Positions 6,443 through 14,276 of a stretch of 41,522 nt of DNA are shown one piece after another (within the stretch, counting starts at the first letter, position 1; each line of letters begins with the position of its first letter). The DNA is from an uncultured Prevotella sp. (lineage in GTDB: Bacteria > Bacteroidota > Bacteroidia > Bacteroidales > Bacteroidaceae): contig CALFIY010000066.1 in assembly GCA_937877595.1 (NCBI GenBank), positions 1 through 41,522 on the forward strand, given 5' to 3'. The notes beneath the pieces are model-generated. The model was not told the DNA's origin. It did not search any database and was given only the letters and a program-made list of their open reading frames with translations. Both the position numbers and the translations under genes were made by a program.

Positions 6443-7891
6443 ATGACAATGAAAAACTCAAAACTTCTAATCATGCTGGCAGCAGTGCTGTCAACACTGT
6501 GGGCGTGCGGCGGCGACGACAGTACGGACCCTATTTCTGTTAACTCCTATACGTCACCTAAGGTGGTCAGCATTTCTCCAGCCGATGGTGCCACCGGCGT
6601 AGCCATTGGCGTTATCAACATGGTTGTCACCTACGACCAGAAGATTATTGCCACACCCAGCGAATCACAGAAAATCGTGATGACAAGCGGACATCCTCTC
6701 TACATGTCGGCTGCCGACAAGCAGTTGACCATCCAGTTGGACTGCTGGGAATATGAGACCCGCGTAACGGTTACTCTGCCCAAAGGCCTCATCAAGAGCG
6801 TACACGGTGTGGAGTCGGAAGAAACTACCGTGAGTTTCACCACGGAGGAAGACCCTGACAAGTATAACAACAGTATTTCTACCACCCCATCGACAAACGC
6901 AAACGAAGAGGCCTACCGCCTTTACACCTTTTTATATAACCAGTACAAGATTGCCACAGTGTCGAGCGTCATGGCCAACGTCAACTGGAACAACACCATA
7001 GCCGAGCGTATACACACCGATACAGGCATATATCCAGCCATGAACTGCTACGACTTCATACACATCCATGTTCCCGATGGCAACGGATGGATTGACTACT
7101 CCGACATCACTCCTGTAAAACAGTGGGCTGATGCTGGCGGACTGGTACAGTTGATGTGGCACTTCAATGTGCCTACAAGTGAAAATGATGTTCCAAATTC
7201 TTCAGGTAACGGCGTGACATACAAACCCTCGGAAACCACCTTCCAGGCAAAAAATGCCCTCGTAGAAGGCACATGGGAGCACCTCTGGTTCTACCAGCAG
7301 ATGGGAAGAGTGGCCGATGTCATCCTGAAACTTCAGGAAGCAGGAATTGCCGCCACATGGCGCCCGTTCCACGAGGCAGCAGGCAACGCCACAGCGCTGC
7401 AACAGTCCGAATGGACAACAGCGTGGTTCTGGTGGGGTGCTGACGGAGCGCAGACATACAAGGAATTGTGGCACGCGATGTACAACTACTTCCAGCAGAG
7501 AGGCATACGTAATCTGCTGTGGGTCTGGACTACTCAGAACTACAACGGCCGCAATGACTATTATGCCCAGGACACCGACTGGTATCCCGGCGACGAATAT
7601 GTTGACATAATAGCACGCGACATGTACGGCTCTACCGTTGACGAGAACGTTCAGGAGTTCAGGGAGATCAGCAGAACCTATCCGACAAAGATGGTAGCAC
7701 TCGGAGAGTGCGGCAAAAACGGCACGGTGCTTAATGATTTTGCGGATATTGAAGAAGCCTTCACTGCCGGCGCCAAGTGGGGTTACTTCATGGGATGGTA
7801 TGGCGACGTCTTGCCAAGCAACAACTGGTGGAACAAGGCTCTCAACAGTCCCTACGTCATAACACGCGAACAAGTAATAGAAAGATATTGA
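6443..7891 (+). CDS. GH26 mannanase-like lipoprotein with N-terminal Ig-like domain
   Basis: This is a predicted surface or periplasmic beta-mannanase-type glycoside hydrolase. From the ATG at 6443 (482 residues; ATG 6449 is equally possible) it has a lipoprotein signal ending in LWAC (Cys22). A bacterial Ig-like domain follows at about 40-135 (VVSISPADGATGVAIG..., the Big_5/SbsA type). The GH26 barrel runs from about 155 to the end. The GH26 acid/base is E311 in WRPFHEAAG, the nucleophile is E422 in VALGECG, and WFWWG precedes the conserved LWVW strand. It is followed by a second GH26 gene after 1 bp, so the two are co-transcribed. Confidence 0.88.
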   Translation: MTMKNSKLLIMLAAVLSTLWACGGDDSTDPISVNSYTSPKVVSISPADGATGVAIGVINMVVTYDQKIIATPSESQKIVMTSGHPLYMSAADKQLTIQLDCWEYETRVTVTLPKGLIKSVHGVESEETTVSFTTEEDPDKYNNSISTTPSTNANEEAYRLYTFLYNQYKIATVSSVMANVNWNNTIAERIHTDTGIYPAMNCYDFIHIHVPDGNGWIDYSDITPVKQWADAGGLVQLMWHFNVPTSENDVPNSSGNGVTYKPSETTFQAKNALVEGTWEHLWFYQQMGRVADVILKLQEAGIAATWRPFHEAAGNATALQQSEWTTAWFWWGADGAQTYKELWHAMYNYFQQRGIRNLLWVWTTQNYNGRNDYYAQDTDWYPGDEYVDIIARDMYGSTVDENVQEFREISRTYPTKMVALGECGKNGTVLNDFADIEEAFTAGAKWGYFMGWYGDVLPSNNWWNKALNSPYVITREQVIERY

Positions 7892-7892
7892 T

Positions 7893-9080
7893 ATGAAAAA
7901 ATATTTGTCCTTTATAATGCTGCTCTGCACAGCAATGGTATCATCATGTGGCGACAGCCGATATGCCGATGACCCGCTTGCAAGCAGCGGCCGCACACAG
8001 CGCACGGAAAACCTGCTTAAAAATCTTATCGCACAGGCCGACAGCGGTCTCTACATGTTTGGCCACCAAGATTCGCCGGTGTATGGCATCGGCTGGGAGG
8101 CTGATGTCAACGACGACGCCAGCGTCGGCACACGCTCCGATGTCAAGAGCGTGACGGGCGACATGCCTGCTGTGATGGGATTCGACTTGGGACACCTGGA
8201 AATAGGCGACAGCCTGAACCTCGACGGCGTTTCGTTCAACCGCATGCGTAAGGAGATCATCAACCACTTCAACCGTGGCGGCATGGTGACACTGTCATGG
8301 CATGCGCGCAATCCGCTGTCGGGCGGCTCGGCATGGGTGGCCGACTCGCTGCGTGCAGAGGAGACCCACACCGTTGAGGCTGTGCTCGACGGCGGCAGCA
8401 AGCACGACGAGATGCTACAGCGCATAGACCGCATAGCCGATTTCATAAAATCGCTGGAGACTCCCTACGGCGTGCGCATACCCGTGCTGTTCCGCCCGTG
8501 GCATGAGCATACAGGCTCGTGGTTCTGGTGGGGAAAGGACCACTGCACCGCCGAGCAGTACAAGGCTTTGTGGAAGATGACAACAGAGCGCCTGCATGAT
8601 CGCGGCGTGGTGAATGTGCTCTACGCCTACTCGCCAGGCACAGAAAGCGACGGCGACGAGACAATCTACATGGAGCGCTACCCGGGCGACGACATGGTAG
8701 ACCTGCTGGGACTCGACTGCTACTGCTTTGCACCGGACGCCGATACCACAAAGATAAATGGATATGCTGCGCAACTGGACAAGAACCTCGACATGATTTG
8801 CCGCGTTGCCAAACAGCATGGCAAGGCTGCTGCGCTGACAGAGACAGGATACGAATGTATTCGTACTGCCGACTGGTGGACTAAAACGCTAATGCCCGTG
8901 ATGGAGCGTCACGCCCTTAGTTATGTTCTCGTATGGCGCAACGCCCACAATCTGGCCAATCACTACTATGCACCATTCCCCGGCCAGCCCTCGACTTCCG
9001 ATTTTGTGCGTTTCTACAACGCCAAGCGCTCCCTGTTCCGCAGCAATGTCAATGCGCTGTATCTTGGGGATGAGAGTTGA
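7893..9080 (+). CDS. GH26 beta-mannanase lipoprotein
   Basis: A second GH26 enzyme of 395 residues, predicted to hydrolyse beta-1,4-mannan internally. It has a lipoprotein signal with Cys19 (VSSC), and then a single catalytic barrel. GHQDSPVYGIGW at 57-68 is typical of Bacteroides GH26 mannanases. The acid/base is E205 in RPWHEHTGSWFWWG and the nucleophile is E317 in ALTETGY. The ATG overlaps the upstream context as TGATATG, so translation is probably coupled to the first GH26. No SusC/SusD pair or sugar transporter lies beside it. The exact substrate (mannan, glucomannan or galactomannan) cannot be read from the sequence. Confidence 0.92.
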   Translation: MKKYLSFIMLLCTAMVSSCGDSRYADDPLASSGRTQRTENLLKNLIAQADSGLYMFGHQDSPVYGIGWEADVNDDASVGTRSDVKSVTGDMPAVMGFDLGHLEIGDSLNLDGVSFNRMRKEIINHFNRGGMVTLSWHARNPLSGGSAWVADSLRAEETHTVEAVLDGGSKHDEMLQRIDRIADFIKSLETPYGVRIPVLFRPWHEHTGSWFWWGKDHCTAEQYKALWKMTTERLHDRGVVNVLYAYSPGTESDGDETIYMERYPGDDMVDLLGLDCYCFAPDADTTKINGYAAQLDKNLDMICRVAKQHGKAAALTETGYECIRTADWWTKTLMPVMERHALSYVLVWRNAHNLANHYYAPFPGQPSTSDFVRFYNAKRSLFRSNVNALYLGDES

Positions 9081-9105
9081 GTGGAAAGTGGTGAGAGTTG
9101 AACTC

Positions 9106-9340
9106 TATGCATCCTTCCTCACCTTTGCTAATATTGCATATATACTCAATGGCAAAGCAGACATCTACGAGTTGTTTGCCATGCTGACCAGCATTATTAC
9201 AGTGCTGCCGATGGATAACGAACAATTACAGAAAGCGCTTGCACAGCGTGCCAGGAATTTCGGGGACATACTGCAATACCAATGTGCAAAAGCCGCCAAC
9301 TGTGAATACATAATATCTGATTAGTCGCTTCTATTTCTAA
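9106..9340 (+). pseudogene. PIN-domain (VapC-like) toxin C-terminal remnant
   Basis: The frame SFLTFANIAYILNG...ARNFGDILQYQCAKAANCEYIISD resembles the C-terminal two thirds of Bacteroidetes PIN-domain proteins: an FxDxLQYxxAxxxxxxYIITRN pattern with the acidic residue before LQY. It stops at 9322-9324. The next bases in another frame read RFYF, matching the expected R.DF.FS continuation, so a frameshift lies at about 9322. The N-terminal PIN strand with the first catalytic Asp is absent, and the frame runs back into the end of the GH26 gene. No antitoxin is adjacent. It is very probably dead. Confidence 0.5.
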
Positions 9341-9347
9341 CAAAAAT

Positions 9348-9398
9348 CAACAAATGCCGAGACACTCCAAGAAGTGGAGTGCCTGGCATTTTTGTTGG
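9348..9398 (+). terminator. Intrinsic terminator after the GH26 region
   Basis: CACTCC (9363-9368) pairs with GGAGTG (9376-9381), and flanking AAATGCC (9352-9358) pairs with GGCATTT (9385-9391). The strand ends in CATTTTTGTT. It probably ends the GH26 transcript. Confidence 0.75.
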
Positions 9399-9481
9399 AC
9401 ATTGCGTGCTATAAAACCATCTGATTTGTTAATCATCTGTAAATTCTTTGACGATTTTTCACATATTCAATATTATTATAA

Positions 9482-9489
9482 TATATTTG
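9482..9489 (+). promoter_or_regulatory. Promoter -7 box of the structured RNA
   Basis: TATATTTG is an exact TAnnTTTG match in very AT-rich DNA. Transcription would begin near 9495, just before the first helix of the RNA. A T-run at 9455-9459 sits where the -33 element would be. Confidence 0.65.
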
Positions 9490-9494
9490 CAGCG

Positions 9495-9783
9495 TGGTAT
9501 GCCGTAGCAGGCTTTGTCTGCTAACCTAATAGCACTCAGACTGGTAGCGGCCAGCAGAGGATACGCAAAAGGTGGCTGCCCAGACATTGTTGGCATAAAA
9601 AAGAAGCAAGTTGTGCTTCATCTTGTTAAGTGAAATCTGGTAAATTTCAAAACATATAGGCAAGATGAGTATAGTGAGTTTCTACGCAATAGCGTGGGAA
9701 TGCTGTATCTATATCTTTTCTATATGGGTTTACCAGAGCCTCACTTAAGAAGATGTAAGATTGCTGCAATCTTACGCTTTTTT
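9495..9783 (+). ncRNA. Structured non-coding RNA of unknown family, terminated
   Basis: The span has no credible reading frame but many perfect helices. Part 1: TATGCC 9498-9503/GGCATA 9592-9597 encloses TAGCAG 9505-9510/CTGCTA 9518-9523 and CTGGTAGC 9541-9548/GCTGCCCAG 9575-9583. A small hairpin GAAGCA/TGCTTC (9603-9608/9614-9619) follows. Part 2 is a long rod: CATCTT 9619-9624/AAGATG 9750-9755, TTAAGTGA 9626-9633/TCACTTAA 9741-9748, TCTGGTAAA 9636-9644/TTTACCAGA 9729-9737, CATATAG 9653-9659/CTATATG 9720-9726, and CTACGC/GCGTGG (9682-9687/9692-9697) at the tip. Promoter and terminator frame it. The rod recalls 6S-like or Bacteroidales-1-type RNAs, but I cannot assign a family. It could also be the leader of the secreted-protein gene at 9861. 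Confidence 0.65.
9755..9783 (+). terminator. Intrinsic terminator of the structured RNA
   Basis: GTAAGATTG (9755-9763) pairs perfectly with CAATCTTAC (9767-9775). The loop is CTG, and GC then TTTTTT follows. No new -7 box is visible between it and the start codon at 9861. Confidence 0.9.
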
Positions 9784-9860
9784 ATTGTGCCATGCAATGA
9801 AGTGCAAAGGCATTGGCAACATTTCATCAATTATATAATAATAATAACACTAAAACAAAA

Positions 9861-12032
9861 ATGAAAAAACTATTTCTAACTTCAAAAGCGCTTCTCATCG
9901 CAGCCACGTTCTGCCTTGGGACAAGCAGCGCGTGGGCAGATGCCGGCAATGTTACGACGAATGTAGACATCGATTTCAGTAATTTTACAGGTGCAGATGG
10001 TGCTGCTGCACCATCGTCAGTTACAGGAACAAAGGGCACGATGTCTCTCAATGGTGGCTATCAAGTCTTAAGTGGAACAGACTATCGGCTGTCCTTGAGA
10101 AGCGGTCAGAATAGCGTAACTATAGCAGAAAGCGAGAGGGCAGGAACAAAGGACAAGGTCACCGTATCGTTTGAGATGGCATTCACACAAATGGCAACCA
10201 GCAATAAGTCAGTCTATTTTTATATTCAAGATGCAACTAATGCCAATATTGTAGAGTTTACTATGCAAACAAATGCGAACAGTACTAATTATATAACTTC
10301 TATCAGTGGAAACACAGGAATAGAAAATGATGATGTAAAAGTAGACTATAAAGTTAACTGGGATCATAAAGTTGCGTTTACCATTACCCTCAATTATGCT
10401 ACTGGCAAAATAACTACTGCTACATCTTGCTCGGCAGCAACAAATACAACAAGTGAGCACACTGTAAGCATGACTAACACCAGCCCTGCGTCAAAATTTG
10501 TTGTAGGAGCAGACTATAATGCTAATTACCCACAATACAGATGTCAGTTCGACAATCTGCGCATAACTACAGAAGAAGGCGACTATTCCTCTTCTAAGAA
10601 TATAACATTAGTTTTTAAAGATAATGAAGACAATGATATCTCTGCGCTATATACAGGACAGACTTTGTTTACACCCGATAATGGTAGCACCTTTACCCCC
10701 TCTGACTACTACCCAACAGTAATGTACAACGGCGAATACAAGTACACTTATGCCAGCGGAGGCGATGCATTTACTGTAACAGAAGACAAAACGGTTACTC
10801 TGGTTTACACTAAGACAGCCCGTCCACAATACACCGTCAACGTTACTGCAAATTATGGAAGCAAGAACAAGACTATAGTTGATAATGTATCAGTATACGA
10901 GGCTGCGGACTACACATATTATTATCCACGCTTCATCCAAGACGGCACAACACTCTATCAGTATGCATCGTCCACATATGCCAACGCTTCGGCATCATAC
11001 TGGACAAGCACACTGACCAACGTGACAAGCAATGCCAACCACACACTTACCTACACTGCTCTTGAGGGCGAGTGCGTATACTACGCTGAAGGAGAAGACA
11101 TTCAAAACGCAGGCACCTATCCGTACAGCACATGGAAACAATACATGTCAAATGGTGGCGCCGGAGTGTTCAACTCCAAAGCACTGACAACGCTTGCCGC
11201 AGGCGCATACAAGATAACATCACGTGCCGTTGGCAGAGCAGACGACAGATATATCGATATATATACTACATCCAAAGCAGACGAGAACAGAATTCTCAGA
11301 AACGTATCGAAGAACAATGGCGGTGAGAACTCCGTAACACTCACATTTACTGAAAACACTGATCTTATTATTGACGGAGGTGCAACCAACAACTCTAACA
11401 ATGGTCATGGCTGCGACTATGTATATATTATGAAACTGCCTATACCTTCTGTGGCTGTTACTTCTGTGGGCTACGCATCATTCAGCAGCACATATCCTGT
11501 AGACTTCACCAACGTTACTGATGCTACAGCATGGATAGCCACGAGCAGCGACGAGGACAAGGTAACACTGGAGCAAGTCAATGGCAAAGTGGCTGCCAAC
11601 ACAGGATTGATACTGAAGACTGATGGCGCGGCTAACGTGAGCATTCCTATTACAGACAGCGGAACGACATACAATACAGAGTCAGCAACCAAGAACTATC
11701 TCTTCGCTATCGACGGTTCCTTCCCTACGGTTGGCAAGGCAGACAGCGGCACGAACTACGTGTTGACCGTACAGAGCGAAAAGGTGGTATTTGCTCCTAT
11801 CAACGCAACGCCTGCCACGGTATCGGCAGGACAGGCAGCCCTCTGGCTACCTTCTAGCCCCGCTCGCTCGCTGACGCTCGACTTTGGCGACATGACAACG
11901 GGCATAGAGAGCATCACTCCCAGCACCGCTCTTAAGGGCGAGGGAAGCGTATACACTCTCAACGGCCAGCGCATTGCCAACCCGACAAAGGGTCTCTACA
12001 TTGTTGGCGGCAAGAAGATTGTGAAGAAATAG
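9861..12032 (+). CDS. Large secreted protein with C-terminal sorting-like tail
   Basis: Function is not recognised. The start at 9861 gives 723 residues and a clear signal peptide (MKKLFLTSKALLIAATF..., cut after AWA). The mature part is rich in Thr, Ser, Asn and Tyr and looks all-beta. A lectin/LamG-like jelly-roll is likely at about 30-230, then repeats of the TLVFKDNEDNDI / TVNVTANYGSKN kind. The C-terminal region (VTSVGYASFSSTYPVDF...) is common in Prevotella secreted polysaccharide-active proteins. It ends in VYTLNGQRI..KGLYIVGGKKIVKK, which resembles type IX secretion or surface-attachment tails. A carbohydrate- or surface-binding role near the GH26 genes is plausible only. Confidence 0.75.
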   Translation: MKKLFLTSKALLIAATFCLGTSSAWADAGNVTTNVDIDFSNFTGADGAAAPSSVTGTKGTMSLNGGYQVLSGTDYRLSLRSGQNSVTIAESERAGTKDKVTVSFEMAFTQMATSNKSVYFYIQDATNANIVEFTMQTNANSTNYITSISGNTGIENDDVKVDYKVNWDHKVAFTITLNYATGKITTATSCSAATNTTSEHTVSMTNTSPASKFVVGADYNANYPQYRCQFDNLRITTEEGDYSSSKNITLVFKDNEDNDISALYTGQTLFTPDNGSTFTPSDYYPTVMYNGEYKYTYASGGDAFTVTEDKTVTLVYTKTARPQYTVNVTANYGSKNKTIVDNVSVYEAADYTYYYPRFIQDGTTLYQYASSTYANASASYWTSTLTNVTSNANHTLTYTALEGECVYYAEGEDIQNAGTYPYSTWKQYMSNGGAGVFNSKALTTLAAGAYKITSRAVGRADDRYIDIYTTSKADENRILRNVSKNNGGENSVTLTFTENTDLIIDGGATNNSNNGHGCDYVYIMKLPIPSVAVTSVGYASFSSTYPVDFTNVTDATAWIATSSDEDKVTLEQVNGKVAANTGLILKTDGAANVSIPITDSGTTYNTESATKNYLFAIDGSFPTVGKADSGTNYVLTVQSEKVVFAPINATPATVSAGQAALWLPSSPARSLTLDFGDMTTGIESITPSTALKGEGSVYTLNGQRIANPTKGLYIVGGKKIVKK

Positions 12033-12089
12033 CACATCGCGCAACAGATACAAAAGAATACTAACTTTTATAAAGAAAGGAACAACGCA

Positions 12090-12242
12090 ATGAAAAAGAT
12101 ATATCAGACCCCTGCACTGCTCGAGGTGGTGCTCACTGCTAACACAAAACTACTGGCTGGCTCGGATGTAGGCATTGGCGAAGACTATGGCGGCACTGGC
12201 GTGCTGGTACCAAGAGGCGAGTTCGAGTTTAGCGACGAATAA
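12090..12242 (+). CDS. 50-residue 'LLAGS'-type small peptide
   Basis: A small frame with ATG at 12090 and TAA at 12240-12242. It reads MKKIYQTPALLEVVLTANTK, then LLAGSDVGIGEDYGG, then TGVLVPRGEFEFSDE. It fits a large, poorly characterised group of short Bacteroidales proteins with the pattern MKK.Y..P.....L......LLAGS followed by a Gly/Asp-rich acidic tail. They often sit beside secreted or surface proteins. Spacing from the secreted-protein gene is 57 bp with AAAGAAAGGA before the ATG, and a terminator follows. There is no hydrophobic signal core. The function is unknown. Confidence 0.75.
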   Translation: MKKIYQTPALLEVVLTANTKLLAGSDVGIGEDYGGTGVLVPRGEFEFSDE

Positions 12243-12337
12243 ACAATAATGAAAGTTTACACATTAGTTTTTTAGTTAGTGCGGCTCAGCAAAAAGTCTG
12301 TGAAGATAATAAGATGCCGCAAAAGAGAATTGATGAT

Positions 12338-12375
12338 AGGCGACTGTCCGTGACGGATGGTCGCCTTACTTTTTT
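12338..12375 (+). terminator. Intrinsic terminator after the small peptide gene
   Basis: AGGCGAC (12338-12344) pairs with GTCGCCT (12360-12366), with an inner TCCG/CGGA helix. TACTTTTTT follows. Confidence 0.88.
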
Positions 12376-12399
12376 ACGTGTCAGAAAAAAGGTGCTGAC

Positions 12400-13059
12400 C
12401 TATTTCACACAGAACGTGCGCTCGACATCGCCGTCGAATGTGGTTATCGTGAGGCGCACGGTGTCGGGTGGAGTGTCGGGCAGTACGATGCTGGCGTAAC
12501 TGCGGCTGGTATAATACTGCGGAATGTCTCCCTGGTCGTGAAGCAGCCGGTAGTATGCCGTACGCGTGCTGTCAACATTCACCAGAACAGTATCCTGGGC
12601 AAGTCCGATGCTGTGTATGCCGTCGCTGCCCATCTGCTGGCCCGTCTTGAGAAGTAGCGCAAGGTTGATGTAGCGCCGCGAAGCGCTTATCCACGCGCTC
12701 TCAATGCCAACAGGGTCCTGTGGCTGCTTCTTGAATTTCCAGTGAGCCACGGGGCGCAGTGCCGGCACGTCGGTCAGTTGCAGCACGGAGGCAAGTCCGT
12801 TGCCCAGACGGTTGAAACTGACGATGGCATGATAGGTAGTGTCGGCCTTTGCAATCCAGGAGGCCGTGGCAGGCGTGGCGAGGCGGAAGACATTGCCGTC
12901 GTCGGTGGTGAAACTGTCTACGCGCTTGTGTGCATTGACATGCAGTTCGGCCATGTCGGCCTGCATCAGTGAGTGCTCGCCGTTGCCTTCCTCGTAGTCG
13001 TCGCCCTGACATGCCACAAGTGCTGCGGCTATGATGGCTATACAGAATAAATGTTTCAT
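12400..13059 (-). CDS. NigD-like lipoprotein
   Basis: The 219-residue protein has a lipoprotein signal (LVAC, Cys17) and a mature beta-rich body. The order of segments is GNVFRLATP near 55, VSFNRLGNG near 80, DPVGIESAWISASRRYINLAL at about 115-135, HSIGLAQD, and a C-terminal YASIVLPDTPPDTVRLTITTFDG. This matches NigD-like proteins (NigD N- and C-domains), named after a Prevotella intermedia bacteriocin-linked operon; their biochemical role is unknown. Its start overlaps the acyltransferase stop by 4 bp, so it is the last gene of that operon. Confidence 0.7.
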   Translation of the reverse strand: MKHLFCIAIIAAALVACQGDDYEEGNGEHSLMQADMAELHVNAHKRVDSFTTDDGNVFRLATPATASWIAKADTTYHAIVSFNRLGNGLASVLQLTDVPALRPVAHWKFKKQPQDPVGIESAWISASRRYINLALLLKTGQQMGSDGIHSIGLAQDTVLVNVDSTRTAYYRLLHDQGDIPQYYTSRSYASIVLPDTPPDTVRLTITTFDGDVERTFCVK

Positions 13060-14231
13060 TGTGCTGCCAGATAATTGCGCAGAGGGTTGGCATACATTGT
13101 AAGCATGCGCTCGCGCAGGAAGTTTTCGTCTTTGTTTGGAATGTTAATCTTGCCGAGTTGCCTGCTAAGGTACTCGTCAAACTTTCTTTCGTCGTCGGCG
13201 GTATAGTGGGCCGCTTTGTCGCGGTTGCCATTCACGCGGTCGAGCGCAATGTAGTTGCAGGGATAGAGAGTGTAGCCGCTGTGCAGTTCTCTGTCGAAAC
13301 GGCGTGCCAGCGTCTCGTAGTATTCTTTCTTGCTAAGGCCGTCGAGTTCCTGTAGCCACGCATTGATCGGTGTACCGCAGCGGTAGTGCACCCTGCCCTT
13401 GTAGCCGAAAATCCCGGTGCTCATGTTGTCGAGGTCGTCCTGGCGGCTCTTCCGGAACGAAGGGTTGTCGCGCTTCTGCTGCATCTCCTGAGCCTTCAGG
13501 AAGTCGCACGGGTCGAACTCATAACTGATGGTGAGCGGCACGATGTTCAGTTCGCTGAGTTCTCCGCCCATGGCAAGCATTTTCAGTACCGACTCCTGCG
13601 TGCGGTCGTCGCTGTCCTTGGCTCTGCCTTCGCGCTGCGCAATCCAGATATTCTCGTGCTTCTGCGTTACGGCAAAGTGGATGTATCTGCTCATCAGTTG
13701 GCTGGAGTTGAGCATTTCGTGAGGTGTCAGTCCGCGCCTTACGGTAAACGCCTTGTTCATTCTCACCAGCCGTTTTATCCATGGGTAGATGAGCAGATTG
13801 TCACCAATGCCTATTTCCACTGTTGTGGGATACTTGGCATTAACGAGCAGCACGTCGAGCAGTGCTGAGTCGAGCACTATGTCGCGGTGGTTGGAAATGA
13901 AGGTAAAGCGGGCGTCGGCCATATTGCCTCCGCCGGGTGCTGCCATGGCGGAACGCAGAGCCTTGTCGTCAAACGAGCAACCGCTGGTGTGCCGGTGCAT
14001 TATCCATTTCACCACGGGCTTCATAAATCGCATCTGAAAATCGAGTGGAGTCTTTATTCCCACAAAGGCCATGCGCAGCAGAGCATTGCGCACACCTTTG
14101 GGAATCCAGGGCGCAAAGCCTTTCAGTACCCTCGCAAACTGCCGATCGTTGATCAGGTCTTCAAAGGCCTGCTTCATTTCCGACGGCTCATACGGTCGTA
14201 TCTCGTCAAACTCACTCAAACTCGTATTCAT
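13056..14231 (-). CDS. PlsC/PlsB-like glycerol-phosphate acyltransferase
   Basis: A probable membrane-associated acyltransferase of phospholipid or lipid biosynthesis. I start at the MNTSLSEFDEIRPYEP methionine (391 residues). The acyltransferase block is FTFISNHRDIVLDSALLD at about 110-127, a NHxxxxxD-like catalytic motif. IWIAQREGRAKDSDD at about 199-213 fits the EGxR substrate motif, and LNIVPLTISYEFDP is the later strand. The protein is longer than PlsC (about 240) because of N- and C-terminal extensions. It lies 45 bp after ddl and overlaps the NigD-like gene by 4 bp. The acyl acceptor is not known. Confidence 0.8.
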   Translation of the reverse strand: MNTSLSEFDEIRPYEPSEMKQAFEDLINDRQFARVLKGFAPWIPKGVRNALLRMAFVGIKTPLDFQMRFMKPVVKWIMHRHTSGCSFDDKALRSAMAAPGGGNMADARFTFISNHRDIVLDSALLDVLLVNAKYPTTVEIGIGDNLLIYPWIKRLVRMNKAFTVRRGLTPHEMLNSSQLMSRYIHFAVTQKHENIWIAQREGRAKDSDDRTQESVLKMLAMGGELSELNIVPLTISYEFDPCDFLKAQEMQQKRDNPSFRKSRQDDLDNMSTGIFGYKGRVHYRCGTPINAWLQELDGLSKKEYYETLARRFDRELHSGYTLYPCNYIALDRVNGNRDKAAHYTADDERKFDEYLSRQLGKINIPNKDENFLRERMLTMYANPLRNYLAAQ

Positions 14232-14276
14232 AGGCGGCAGCAAATTATTTACTTCTCACTCTCCACTTATCATCAT

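Noticed and set aside
8923..9105. N-terminal part of a frame reaching back into the second GH26 gene
   Set aside because: It is out of frame with the intact GH26 C-terminus and low in protein-like composition; only the part after about 9106 resembles a PIN protein.
9495..9783. RNase P RNA, tmRNA or SRP RNA at the structured RNA locus
   Set aside because: None of the conserved sequences of these RNAs (such as the RNase P GAGGAAAGTC block or the SRP GGAA tetraloop domain) is present.
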